In this document: positions 8,841 to 17,804 of the stretch, one piece after another
Layout: each line of letters begins with the position of its first letter
How positions within the stretch are numbered: position 1 is the stretch's first letter
Assembly (NCBI GenBank): GCA_965203615.1
Contig: OZ241900.1
Coordinates: forward strand, 2,666,001-2,730,000
DNA length: 64,000 bases
From: VXNE01 sp965203615
Lineage (GTDB): Bacteria; Pseudomonadota; Gammaproteobacteria; Pseudomonadales; Azotimanducaceae
Reading direction: 5' to 3'
Notes under the pieces: model-generated
The model's input: the letters and a program-made list of their open reading frames with translations, nothing else
Databases searched by the model: none
What the model was told of the DNA's origin: nothing
Program-made: the position numbers and the translations under genes

Positions 8841-11800
8841 CTAGCGCTGTGACTCCAGCCGTGCCAGGACGAAGTTTCCGTCACCGACGCCCTGCTCCTG
8901 CCCGAACGACAACTCGCTGATGAACCCGGACCGCCCGCCGAGCGACTCGTAGCGCAGTCCCGCGGCGACACGCCTTCCCTGATTCGACTTTCCGACTGTC
9001 GCGAAAGGCCGCGCCAGTCCCCGCAGGGCCCGGAAGCCGTAGCCGACGAACATGTCCGCGCGCACGGACCGGCGAGCGGCCGTCGGATCCAGCGAAAGCT
9101 CCCAGTTCTCGCCCAATCGGGCGGTCTCGTCCGACATGCCGCGCCGCAACGCCATCGAAACCTGCAGTCCCGTTCCATTGGCCTGGGGCAGGTATGCGAC
9201 CGAGACGCTGGCGCCGATTTCCCTGTGCTCGTCCGCAGTGTGCGCGGCCAGCGCGTGAAGGCCCGCATCGATGCGCAACCGCCTCTCCGGTGCGTCCAGC
9301 CGCGCACCGAGCGCGATCTCCGCCCCCGAACCCTCGATGCCGTCGCCCCAGTCGTGGCGCGCGAAGGCCCTGGCCCATCCCACGATCCCGGCCCCGGTGG
9401 CGCACACTCCCCTTGCCTCCACACCGAAGCGTGCTCGACCAACCGAGACGTTGTGATTGCCCGCCGGTCCCATGGAGGCGTCGGTCTTCGCGCGCAGCAC
9501 GCCCAGGTCCTCCACCAACGAGACTTCCAACCGATCGTTGCCGCGGATCAAGTGCCGTCCGCCGAGCGCTCCCATGCGCATGGACAGGTCCGCGACGTTG
9601 CGGTTACCCGAGGTGCAACGTTCCACGATTGCCTCGCCGCTTCCCGCGCCCGCCGTCGCCCAGACCCAGCCGCGACCGACTCGCCGGCCGATGTAGGGAT
9701 GGACGCTTGTGGTTTCCGTTTCCAGCAGGCCCTCGCCTGTGCCGCCTCCGCCGCAGGCCTCCACGGAGCGAACGAACCCATACTCGGCGTCGGTGCGTCC
9801 CAGCATGCCTGCGGCGCCGAAGAGCCAGTCCCCGCGCCGCGCATCCGCGCCGATCTGGAGTGCGGTGAACGACCCATCCTCGAGGAGTTCTCCGTCGCCG
9901 AAACGCTTTGTACTGCTACGCCCCCAGACCGACCAGTTGCCCAAGCCCGACCCGGGCGATGCCGAGAACGCCACGGAACGGGAATCCGGCGACAAGTTGC
10001 GGGGAGGCCATTCCTCCGAGGCTTTGCGCGTCGCGAGGTCGCCGTAGTTTGCGGACCAGTTGCCGGCGAGAACACTCGCCGCGCCCCGATGATCAAGCGC
10101 GGTCGTCGCGGGGGCCGCCGCGTTCGACCTGCGATCGGACGTGTCGGCAATCGCGAACCTCTCCCCGATCGCGTCCACGACGTCGTTCAGGATCAACCCC
10201 CCGGCCACGGCCAACCCTCGCTTGACGGCGGCCAGCTCCGCAGGATCGGCGACGACGGTGATCGTCAGATCGAACGATGCCCGGCTGCCCATGTTGGCGG
10301 CGGTCACGGTCACCGAAGTCGTACCTTCGGCGACCGGCGTCAGGACGAGCACTTCATCGTCCAGGCCCACCGTCGCAACGCTTGGGTCCGGATCGGAGAC
10401 GGAGAAGGAAAGGTTGTCGCCGGAAAAGTGCCGGGACAGGTCGATGATGGTCGGCGCGCCGCCGACACAGAGCGTGGGATCTTCGGGGAGGATCGAGACG
10501 GCCGCCGGCTCCTCGTCGTCGTCGACGATGGTCCCCGTCGCTTCGCCGGCGACGATAGCGGCGTTCACCGGGGACGACAGCCTCGCCACGAACGTCTCGT
10601 CGGGCTCGTAATTCTCGTCGTCGACGATTTCGACGGGCAGGGCGGCGCTCGACACGCCGGGCGCGAAAAAGAGCGTTCCCGAAACCGACCGGTAGTCCGC
10701 GCCCGCTGTCGCCGACCCGTCCGCCGTGGCGTAGTCCACGGTCACCGTCTGCGCAGTCGGACCTGCCAGCGTCACCACGAACGCGATCATGCCGCCCTCT
10801 TCGGTCGAGCCGCCGTCGATCCTCAGCTCGGGAAGCGGGTCGTCGTCCTCGATGACGCCGCTGGCGGTGGCCGTGCCGATCATGGCGTTCACGGCATCCG
10901 CCAGCACCACGGTCAATGTCTCGCTCGGTTCGTCTATATCGTCGTCGACCAGGGGCACCGATACGATCTGCGTGGCGCTTTCGCCGGTGAACTTGAGCGT
11001 GCCCGACACGGCATCATAGTCGTCGCCGGCCGTTGCCGTGCCGTCCTCCGTGGTGTAGGCCACGGTGACGGGAGCGCCGGTCATCATCCCATCTGCCGTC
11101 ACGGTGAACTCGAGTGCCCCGGAGTTCTCTTTCGCGCTCGCACCCGCCACCGTCAGCAATACCTCGTCGTCCTGAATGGTGCCGCGCGCGGGAGCGCGGG
11201 GCAGGCGCGCATTCCGGGCGTTAGACAGCTTGAACTCGAACCATTCGACTGGCTCGAAAACGGAATCGTCGATGATGCCCACTTCGACGGTCTGCGCAGT
11301 CTCGCCGGGCTCGAATGTCAGCGTCCCGGAGGCGGTCCGGTAATCGGCATCGGCCGTTGCCGTTCCATCCGCCGTGGCGTAGTCCACGGTGACCTGTTTG
11401 CCGCTCTTTCCCCTGAGCGAAACTTCGAAGGACAGTGCGCCCGCGTTCTCCACGACTTCCCCGCCCCTGAGCGAAACCCCGACCTCCGGGTCGTTGTCGT
11501 TGATCGGAATGACCACGTAGTCGAATTCCAGATCGACCGGAAACTCGGGGGTGCTTTCGAGCTGGACCGCGAATAGCTCCTGGAACTCGTCCAGCGCATC
11601 TTCGAGGGTGTTGAGGGTCGCGGCGGCGGACACGATCTCGCCAGCCTTGATCGTTAGCGTTTCGGAGGCACTCACGTAGTCCGCGTCGGCGGTTGCCGTG
11701 ATGGGCCTGGTGCTATATCGGAACTCAAGATCGGTCTCCGCCGGTACCGGCTCGCCCTCGTCGTTGACATGGCGAACGACAATGGGCTGCGGTGCGCCCT

Positions 11801-12065
11801 CCACAACTGGAGGGGCACACGCTACCGTTGCTCCGGCCGGGGGATCCTCCCACCCGCACTCGACGTTCGCGAGCGCGACAGACGCCGGTCTCGCGCGCGG
11901 CCCCGTGTCACCGGAGACCACGGACACGTAGAAGACTCCCGGGCCGGCCGGTTGATCCGACCGCTCTTCGGTCTGGCCGATGGTCGCCACCAGCGCGAGG
12001 ACGCACCCGGTCCCCATTTGCGAAGCCCTTTGCAACGCGCGCATTCCTTCGATTATGCCTACCAT
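8841..12065 (-). CDS. Large Calx-beta repeat surface protein with C-terminal barrel-like domain
   Basis: A 1074-residue exported protein. A short basic-hydrophobic N-terminus (MRALQRASQMGTGCVLALVA) looks like a signal peptide. Four to five Calx-beta domains follow, each with the pattern TVDYATADGTATADADYR and a closing IxDDE/D segment, roughly residues 80-520. An Ig-like/dystroglycan-like segment (SFSVSDPDPSVATV) follows. The last ~400 residues are built of alternating short strands (VHPYIGRRVGRGWVWA, LRIDAGLHALAAHTAD) and end in an aromatic-poor FVLARLESQR. This resembles autotransporter-type beta-barrels, though the terminal residue is not the usual Phe/Trp. A calcium-dependent adhesin or autotransporter-like surface protein is likely. 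No partner gene is nearby. Confidence 0.8.
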   Translation of the reverse strand: MVGIIEGMRALQRASQMGTGCVLALVATIGQTEERSDQPAGPGVFYVSVVSGDTGPRARPASVALANVECGWEDPPAGATVACAPPVVEGAPQPIVVRHVNDEGEPVPAETDLEFRYSTRPITATADADYVSASETLTIKAGEIVSAAATLNTLEDALDEFQELFAVQLESTPEFPVDLEFDYVVIPINDNDPEVGVSLRGGEVVENAGALSFEVSLRGKSGKQVTVDYATADGTATADADYRTASGTLTFEPGETAQTVEVGIIDDSVFEPVEWFEFKLSNARNARLPRAPARGTIQDDEVLLTVAGASAKENSGALEFTVTADGMMTGAPVTVAYTTEDGTATAGDDYDAVSGTLKFTGESATQIVSVPLVDDDIDEPSETLTVVLADAVNAMIGTATASGVIEDDDPLPELRIDGGSTEEGGMIAFVVTLAGPTAQTVTVDYATADGSATAGADYRSVSGTLFFAPGVSSAALPVEIVDDENYEPDETFVARLSSPVNAAIVAGEATGTIVDDDEEPAAVSILPEDPTLCVGGAPTIIDLSRHFSGDNLSFSVSDPDPSVATVGLDDEVLVLTPVAEGTTSVTVTAANMGSRASFDLTITVVADPAELAAVKRGLAVAGGLILNDVVDAIGERFAIADTSDRRSNAAAPATTALDHRGAASVLAGNWSANYGDLATRKASEEWPPRNLSPDSRSVAFSASPGSGLGNWSVWGRSSTKRFGDGELLEDGSFTALQIGADARRGDWLFGAAGMLGRTDAEYGFVRSVEACGGGGTGEGLLETETTSVHPYIGRRVGRGWVWATAGAGSGEAIVERCTSGNRNVADLSMRMGALGGRHLIRGNDRLEVSLVEDLGVLRAKTDASMGPAGNHNVSVGRARFGVEARGVCATGAGIVGWARAFARHDWGDGIEGSGAEIALGARLDAPERRLRIDAGLHALAAHTADEHREIGASVSVAYLPQANGTGLQVSMALRRGMSDETARLGENWELSLDPTAARRSVRADMFVGYGFRALRGLARPFATVGKSNQGRRVAAGLRYESLGGRSGFISELSFGQEQGVGDGNFVLARLESQR

Positions 12066-12278
12066 GATCGAGTACTCCGTTTGGGACCGATGAACGGAAT
12101 GATGCGACGTGCGGCCATGATGTGTTCGACGGCGTCCTTCATTTTCGTTGTCATTGTGGGGCGGTCACGTCGGCCATCGTGCGGGAGGGGATGCACTCAA
12201 GGTAGCACAGGGCCCACGCCGCCCCAAGGCGCGCCGGCCCGGCGGTAACGGACCCGATGCCAACTCGGCATTGGTTGG

Positions 12279-12752
12279 TCAGGAGGTGGGCAGCAGCGCG
12301 ACTTCTGCCTCTACTTCCACCGGCACGCCAAACGGCAGTTCCGCAACGCCGATGGCGGAGCGCGAATGCCGGCCCCGCTCGCCGAAGACGTTGAGCAGGA
12401 GGTCGGAGAAACCGTTGATGACGCTTGGCAGTGCATTGAATCCCGGTGCCGCGTTGACCATGCCGAAGGCCTTGGTCCAGTCGACAAGGTCGAGATCGAT
12501 GCCGGCAGCCTCAAGGCTCGCACACATGACGAGCGCGATCTGGCGCGCGGACTGGTATGCCTCCTCGGGACTCACCTCTGCGCCGACCTTGCCCAGCGGG
12601 CCGGCCAGTTCTCCGTCGACGTCGAACGGAAGATGTCCTGCGATGAGAGCGCGGTCGCCCACGATCCGCACCGTCTCGAATCGCTGTCCCTGGATCCGCA
12701 TGGGGGGCGGAAGGGTGAGCCCCAGTTCCGCCAGGCGCTGCTTGATGGCCAA
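12279..12752 (-). CDS. RidA/YjgF family protein
   Basis: A 157-residue member of the RidA (YjgF/YER057c) family, whose best-known members hydrolyse reactive enamine/imine intermediates. From the chosen start the protein reads LAIKQRLAELGLTLPPP, which matches the start of the longer COG0251 subgroup. The TTG at 12752 has GGAG eight bases upstream. In-frame ATGs at 12788 and 12836 would add 12 and 28 residues without family support, and the latter lies inside a repeat element. The C-terminal R-S-A-I-G-V-AELPFGVPVEVEAE segment contains the family's active-site arginine region. It is transcribed in the same direction as purL. Confidence 0.8.
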   Translation of the reverse strand: MAIKQRLAELGLTLPPPMRIQGQRFETVRIVGDRALIAGHLPFDVDGELAGPLGKVGAEVSPEEAYQSARQIALVMCASLEAAGIDLDLVDWTKAFGMVNAAPGFNALPSVINGFSDLLLNVFGERGRHSRSAIGVAELPFGVPVEVEAEVALLPTS

Positions 12753-12825
12753 TGGTCCTACTCCGTAGCCGGACTGTGGCGCCAGCATAGACAGCGGCGG
12801 ACCGATGTCCAGTGTGAGATCGGAC

Positions 12826-12971
12826 TTAGCCCGCATATCTCACCAAGGGCCGCGATGATCGCGCAGCAGCGCAGTCTGTTCTGGCGCGAACATCGAAAAC
12901 GGTACGTACCTCATTGAAATGCAATGATCTTCACTCACTGAACAAGCGCCTTGGTGAGATATGCGGGTTAG
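12826..12971. repeat. 146-bp element with 23-bp terminal inverted repeats
   Basis: The left end (12826-12848) begins TTAGCCCGCATATCTCACCA and its reverse complement recurs at the right end (12949-12971) with about two mismatches in 23. The interior has no coding sequence. The layout is that of a MITE-like or REP-like element between purL and ridA. The right arm begins exactly at the purL stop codon region and the left arm contains an ATG in frame with ridA. The left 41 bases recur at 62991-63031, again at a gene's stop codon, which shows that this is a dispersed repeat and not a chance hairpin. Confidence 0.75.
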
Positions 12972-15900
12972 CTGAGCGCCACGCGTGCGTTGCGGAACAG
13001 GCGCAGCCAGGGACCGTCCTCGCCCCAGTCTTCCGGATGCCAGGAATTCTGGACGGTGCGGAAGACGCGTTCGGGGTGGGGCATCATGATCAGTGCGCGG
13101 CCGTCGGCCGAAATCGTGCCTGCCAGCGCGTTTCGCGATCCGTTGGGATTCAGGGGATAGGTATCTGTCACCCCGCCCAGGCCGTCGACGTACTGCAGCA
13201 CCGCCGGCGGTGCCGGGTCGCGGAACTCTGCCCGTCCCTCGCCGTGGGCGACCGCGATCGGCACGGTACTGCCTGCCATGCCATCGAGCCAGGGAGAAGC
13301 ATTCGGGTTGATCCGAACCATGACGGATCGCCCCTCGAACTGTTCCGAACGGTTGCGCTCGAAGCGCGGCCAGGCGTCGGCCCCGGGAACTAGAGCCTTG
13401 AGCCGGGACAGCATCTGGCAGCCGTTGCACACGCCGAGCGTGAGGGTATCGCGTTCGAAAAACGCCTGGAACGTGTCCCGCGCCTCGGGATGGAACAGGA
13501 TCGACTTGGCCCAGCCACCGCCGGCGCCCAGCACGTCGCCATACGAGAAACCGCCGCAGGCCGCGAGGGCGGCGAAGTTCTCAAGCGAGACAAGGCCTGA
13601 GAAAAGGTCGGAAGTGTGTACGTCGACCGCATCGAAGCCGGCCCGGTGGAACGCCGCCGCCATTTCGATCTGGCCGTTCACCCCCTGCTCGCGCAGTATC
13701 GCGACGCGTGGCCTCGCACCAGTGGCGATGTAGGGAGCGGCCACATCGGCGGCGGGATCAAACCCAAGTTTCGGAACCATCCGGGCTCGATGGTCTCCGA
13801 CGCCTGCGAGTTCCTGGTCGGCGCAGCCTGCGTCGTCGCGGATGCGCTGCATGCGATGGCTGGTTTCGCTCCACAGGCGCTCCAGTTCTGCGCGGCTGCC
13901 TGCATAGGAACCGAGGGTGATCCTGTCGTCTGGACGGGGGGTCGCCACCCGGCGTGCGGCGAGTCCCGCGGCGCGCGCATCGCGCAACAGCGCTGGAAGT
14001 TCGCCCGCGGCAATCTCGACGACGACGCCCGGCTCCTCCGAAAACAGCGCGGGCAGGTTCGCCTCTTCGATGTCGAGCCCGACGCGCGTGGCGAACGCCA
14101 TCTCCAGCAGTGTGACGATGAGTCCGCCATCGGATCTGTCGTGGTACGCGCTGAAGCGTCCGGCCGCGCTCCCTGAGAGTACGAATTCGAGCAATGCCTT
14201 GAGCGCCTGCGGATCGTCGATGTCGGGGACTTCGTCGCCGAGTTGCCCGTAACACTGGGCCAATGCGCTGGCCCCCAGGCGATTGCGCTCGCCGGGCAAT
14301 TCGATGAGCACGAGTACGGTGTCCCCGGCCTTGAGCAGGGGCGTCAGGGTCCGGCGCGCATCCGTGACCGGGGCGAAGGCGCTGATGTTGAGGGACACCG
14401 GTGAGACCACCACCCGATCCGCATCGCCGTCGCGCCAGCGGGTGCTCATGGAAAGGCTGTCCTTGCCCACCGGAATCGCGATGCCGAGCGCCGGACACAG
14501 GTCCAGGCCGATGGCGGCCACGGCGTCGTACAGCGCCTGGTCCTCGTCCTCGAAACCGGCCGCGGCCATCCAGTTGGCGGAAAGCACCACGCGGGACAAT
14601 CCGTCGATCGGCGCCGCGACGAGGTTCTGGAGCGCTTCGGCGACCGCCGTGCGTGCCGCCGCGGCCGGGTCCACTACCGCCGCTGGCGCACGTTCGCCCA
14701 TGGTCATGGCCTCGCCGGTCAGGCCGTCGTAGTCGGCGAGGGTGACCGCGACGTCGGCGACGGGAACCTGGTATGGACCCACCATCTGATCGCGGGCCAC
14801 AAGGCCGGTAATGCTGCGGTCCCCGATGGTGATGAGGAACTTCTTCGATGCGACCGCGGGAAAGCGCAGGACGCGCGTCAGGGCATCCTCGAGGCTCGGC
14901 GCGCTTTCTCCATCCAGTGTCGTTGGCGTGGCGGGCCGGACCCTGCGAACGAACGACCGGCGCATCTTTGGCGGCTTGCCGAACAACGCGGCCAGCGGCA
15001 GGTCTATCGGAGATTCCTCCGCGAGGCGGTCGGTTACCTCGATGCGTCTTTCGGAGCGGGCCTCGCCGACGACGGCATACGGACATCGCTCGCGGGCGCA
15101 TATGTGGGCGAACTTCGAGAGATCCTCGGGCGCCACCGCCATGACGTAGCGCTCCTGCGCCTCGTTGCACCAGATTTCCATGGGCGACATGCCCTCGTCC
15201 GCGTTGGGCACGTCGCGCAACTCGAAACGTGCGCCGCGTGAGGCATCGGCCGCCAACTCGGGCAGCGCGTTGGACAGTCCGCCCGCACCGACGTCGTGGA
15301 TGAGGCGCATCGGATTGTCGTCGCCGAGCGCGCAGCAGCGGTCGATGACCTCCTGGCAGCGCCGTTGCATCTCCGCGTTGTCGCGCTGCACCGAGGCGAA
15401 GTCGAGCTGGGAGTCGCTTTCGCCGGAACCCATGCTTGAGGCTGCGCCGCCGCCGAGTCCGATCAGCATGGCGGGCCCCCCCAGGACGATCAGTTTGGTG
15501 CCTTCGGGGATATCGACTGCATCGATGTGTCCGCTGCGAATGACGCCGACTCCGCCGGCGATCATGATGGGCTTGTGGTAGCCCCAGTACCAGTCGGGCT
15601 CGACGGCGTGAGGAAACTCGAAGGTACGAAAGTAGCCGCCCAGCGCGGGACGGCCGTACTCGTTGTTGAAGCCCGCCGCGCCGATGGGGCCCTCCAGCAT
15701 GATGTCGAGGGCGCTTGCGATCCGGTCCGGTTTGCCTATGGAGTGTTCCCACGGTTGCGGGTCGCCGGGGATGTTGAGGTGCGACGTCGTGTAGCCCACC
15801 AGGCCCGCTTTCGGCTTGGACCCCCTTCCGACGGCGCCCTCGTCGCGTATCTCGCCGCCGGAGCCGGTGGCGGCGCCCGGATAAGGCGCGATGGCGGTCG

Positions 15901-16783
15901 GATGGTTGTGGGTCTCCACTTTCATGAGAATGTGCGCCGGCTCGCGCGTCGACCGGTACACGTTGCTTTCGGGATCGGGGAAGAAGCGGTTGGCGGACGC
16001 GCCTTCGATGACGGCCGCGTTGTCCGAATATGCCGAGAGGATCCCCGCGCCGTTGATGCGGCGATAGGTGTTGCGGATCATCTCGAACAATGACGCGGGT
16101 GCCGCGAGGCCGTCGATCTCCCAGTCGGCGTTGAAAATCTTGTGCCGGCAGTGCTCGGAGTTCGCCTGGGCGAACATCATGAGTTCCGCGTCCGTCGGAT
16201 CGCGGTCGAGTTCCGCATACTGCGCGATGAGATATTCGATCTCGTCTTCCGAAAGGGCGAGGCCGAGGCGGATGTTGGCTGCGCCGATGTCGGTGCGCGG
16301 AAACGTCACGAGGGGCCGCGGCTCGTTGCGGGAGAAGACGCCCTGGTGTGCCTCGCGTTCGAAATGCGCCACCTCGGTCATGCGATCGTGCAGCAGCGCG
16401 GCCAGGCTTCGATCGGCTCTGCCACGCACATGCCAGCGAATGCCGCGCTCCACCCTGGTCACCTTGTCGAGGCCACATCGCTTGAGAACATCGGTCGCCT
16501 TGCTGGACCACGGCGAGATCGTCCCCGTGCGCGGCGTTACGGTGCAGAAATAGGCCCCTGCATCCGGCGACGGGTGCGCGGCGCGGCCGTCGGTCAGAAG
16601 TTCGTAAACGACCCGCTCCTCTTCGCCGGAGAGCGGCGCTGTGAGATCGAGAAAGTGGACGAAATCGGCGGCGGCAGCCTCGACGCGGGGGTCTGCCTCG
16701 CGAAGCGCATCGATGTGTTTGCGCAGCCTTGCGGGTGTGAACGCGGGGGCGCCGGCGATGGTTCGGATGAGCGACTCGCTCAC
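12968..16783 (-). CDS. purL: Phosphoribosylformylglycinamidine synthase, single-chain type
   Basis: A 1271-residue FGAM synthetase of the large PurL type, which converts FGAR, glutamine and ATP to FGAM in the fourth step of purine synthesis. The N-terminal domain starts ESLIRTIAGAPAFTPARL. The AIR-synthase-like core contains LGGGAASSM and KVETHNHPTAIAPYPGA. The C-terminal glutaminase domain has the nucleophile in GVCNGCQM near residue 1120 and PHPERVF at the end. The start is a GTG at 16783 that overlaps the tadA stop by four bases (GTGA); longer frames upstream read through tadA in another frame. It is the last gene of the guaB-guaA-kinase-tadA-purL operon. The stop touches an inverted-repeat element. 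Confidence 0.96.
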   Translation of the reverse strand: MSESLIRTIAGAPAFTPARLRKHIDALREADPRVEAAAADFVHFLDLTAPLSGEEERVVYELLTDGRAAHPSPDAGAYFCTVTPRTGTISPWSSKATDVLKRCGLDKVTRVERGIRWHVRGRADRSLAALLHDRMTEVAHFEREAHQGVFSRNEPRPLVTFPRTDIGAANIRLGLALSEDEIEYLIAQYAELDRDPTDAELMMFAQANSEHCRHKIFNADWEIDGLAAPASLFEMIRNTYRRINGAGILSAYSDNAAVIEGASANRFFPDPESNVYRSTREPAHILMKVETHNHPTAIAPYPGAATGSGGEIRDEGAVGRGSKPKAGLVGYTTSHLNIPGDPQPWEHSIGKPDRIASALDIMLEGPIGAAGFNNEYGRPALGGYFRTFEFPHAVEPDWYWGYHKPIMIAGGVGVIRSGHIDAVDIPEGTKLIVLGGPAMLIGLGGGAASSMGSGESDSQLDFASVQRDNAEMQRRCQEVIDRCCALGDDNPMRLIHDVGAGGLSNALPELAADASRGARFELRDVPNADEGMSPMEIWCNEAQERYVMAVAPEDLSKFAHICARERCPYAVVGEARSERRIEVTDRLAEESPIDLPLAALFGKPPKMRRSFVRRVRPATPTTLDGESAPSLEDALTRVLRFPAVASKKFLITIGDRSITGLVARDQMVGPYQVPVADVAVTLADYDGLTGEAMTMGERAPAAVVDPAAAARTAVAEALQNLVAAPIDGLSRVVLSANWMAAAGFEDEDQALYDAVAAIGLDLCPALGIAIPVGKDSLSMSTRWRDGDADRVVVSPVSLNISAFAPVTDARRTLTPLLKAGDTVLVLIELPGERNRLGASALAQCYGQLGDEVPDIDDPQALKALLEFVLSGSAAGRFSAYHDRSDGGLIVTLLEMAFATRVGLDIEEANLPALFSEEPGVVVEIAAGELPALLRDARAAGLAARRVATPRPDDRITLGSYAGSRAELERLWSETSHRMQRIRDDAGCADQELAGVGDHRARMVPKLGFDPAADVAAPYIATGARPRVAILREQGVNGQIEMAAAFHRAGFDAVDVHTSDLFSGLVSLENFAALAACGGFSYGDVLGAGGGWAKSILFHPEARDTFQAFFERDTLTLGVCNGCQMLSRLKALVPGADAWPRFERNRSEQFEGRSVMVRINPNASPWLDGMAGSTVPIAVAHGEGRAEFRDPAPPAVLQYVDGLGGVTDTYPLNPNGSRNALAGTISADGRALIMMPHPERVFRTVQNSWHPEDWGEDGPWLRLFRNARVALS

Positions 16784-17250
16784 GCGCGTTTCCTTTTTTC
16801 CTGGAAGAACTCCGCGAGTAGACGGCCGCACTCGGCTGCCAGAACGCCGCGGGTGACGGCGATACGCCAGTTGAATGCAGTCGAGTTGAGCAGCGCCGAC
16901 GCACCGGCCTTGGGTTCCATCGCGCCGAACACCAGGCGCTCGATGCGGGCGTGGACCATCGCGCCCACGCACATCGTGCAGGGTTCGATCGTGACGTAGA
17001 GCGTGGCGCCCGGAAGACGATAGTTTCCGGCCGCTCGGCAGGCAGCACGCAACGACACGATTTCGGCGTGGCAGGTCGGATCGCACTCGGAGATGGGCGC
17101 ATTATGTCCGGCGCCGAGCAGCTTCCCGTCGGCGGATACGACGACCGCGCCCACCGGGACCTCGCCGGCCGCTCGGGCACGCTCGGCTTCCTCCAGCGCG
17201 CGACGCATCCACCGCTCATCGCCCACTTTCACCGCCCGCTCGTCGATCAT
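16780..17250 (-). CDS. tadA: tRNA-specific adenosine deaminase
   Basis: A 156-residue zinc deaminase that makes inosine at the wobble position (A34) of tRNA-Arg(ACG). The zinc motifs are present: CHAEIVSLR (HAE) and PCTMCVGAMVHARI (PCxxC). The N-terminus MRRALEEAERARAAGEVPVG is typical. The ATG at 17250 overlaps the preceding kinase stop by four bases (ATGA) and its own stop overlaps the purL GTG by four bases. The tight coupling suggests co-translation with purine biosynthesis genes. Bacterial tadA is often near purL or guaA in gammaproteobacteria, so the context supports the call. Confidence 0.94.
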   Translation of the reverse strand: MIDERAVKVGDERWMRRALEEAERARAAGEVPVGAVVVSADGKLLGAGHNAPISECDPTCHAEIVSLRAACRAAGNYRLPGATLYVTIEPCTMCVGAMVHARIERLVFGAMEPKAGASALLNSTAFNWRIAVTRGVLAAECGRLLAEFFQEKRKRA

Positions 17251-17804
17251 GGACCAACCGTTCCCGGGTCGCTGGCGCTCTCCGGAGATATTCGTTCCAC
17301 GAAATCCTCTACTTCTTTTCTCGAGCGCAACCGGACGAACCGGATGTCTGAATACTCCGGCATTTCGAAGGCCTTTTCGTAGCGTCGGCGAACTCTGTGG
17401 AAAGACGATATCGTCCAGAGAATCATGGAATCGCGAGTAAAGATGTGTTTCCAGATGCTCTCCGTGTTGCCTGCCCAGAGTTCTTCCCGCTTCAATCCCC
17501 GAACCAGGCACCTGCGTACCATTCGACAAAGGACGACAAGAAACGGCAAATCTAGGTACACCACGGTTTGCACCCGTTTCCACTTGATGGGTCGAGTCCT
17601 GTCATAGTTCCCGTCCAGCACCCACGCATTGGAAGACAGGGCATCTTCCAGCATGGGAAAGAACTCGTCGTCGGTCGACTCGGTCCAGTTGGGCTTCCAG
17701 AACAACGCATCCATCTCGACGTGGGGAACGTTCAGTTTCTCGGCTATTCGCCTGGAAACGGTGGTTTTGCCGCTTCCACTCGTGCCAACGACATTGACTC
17801 TCAC
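17247..17804 (-). CDS. P-loop small kinase (FlaR/adenylate kinase-like)
   Basis: A 185-residue P-loop NTPase. The Walker A motif GTSGSGKTT lies at residues 7-15, followed by the segment LNVPHVEMDALFWKPNW, which is typical of AAA_17/FlaR-type 'DNA topology modulation' kinases related to adenylate and shikimate kinases. The lid-like arginine segment WKRVQTVVYLDLPFLVVL follows. The start is GTG at 17804, overlapping the guaA stop by four bases (GTGA). The stop overlaps tadA by four bases. The substrate is unknown. Position between guaA and tadA suggests a nucleotide or nucleoside substrate, but that is inference. Confidence 0.8.
   Translation of the reverse strand: MRVNVVGTSGSGKTTVSRRIAEKLNVPHVEMDALFWKPNWTESTDDEFFPMLEDALSSNAWVLDGNYDRTRPIKWKRVQTVVYLDLPFLVVLCRMVRRCLVRGLKREELWAGNTESIWKHIFTRDSMILWTISSFHRVRRRYEKAFEMPEYSDIRFVRLRSRKEVEDFVERISPESASDPGTVGP

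Noticed and set aside
9225..11576. Long plus-strand frame of 783 residues opposite the Calx-beta gene
   Set aside because: It mirrors the repeats of the real gene on the other strand, has His/Arg-rich composition and no family motif.
13758..17219. Long minus-strand frame of 1153 residues overlapping purL and tadA
   Set aside because: It is a frame-shifted shadow of purL and tadA in GC-rich DNA, with Arg/Pro-rich composition.
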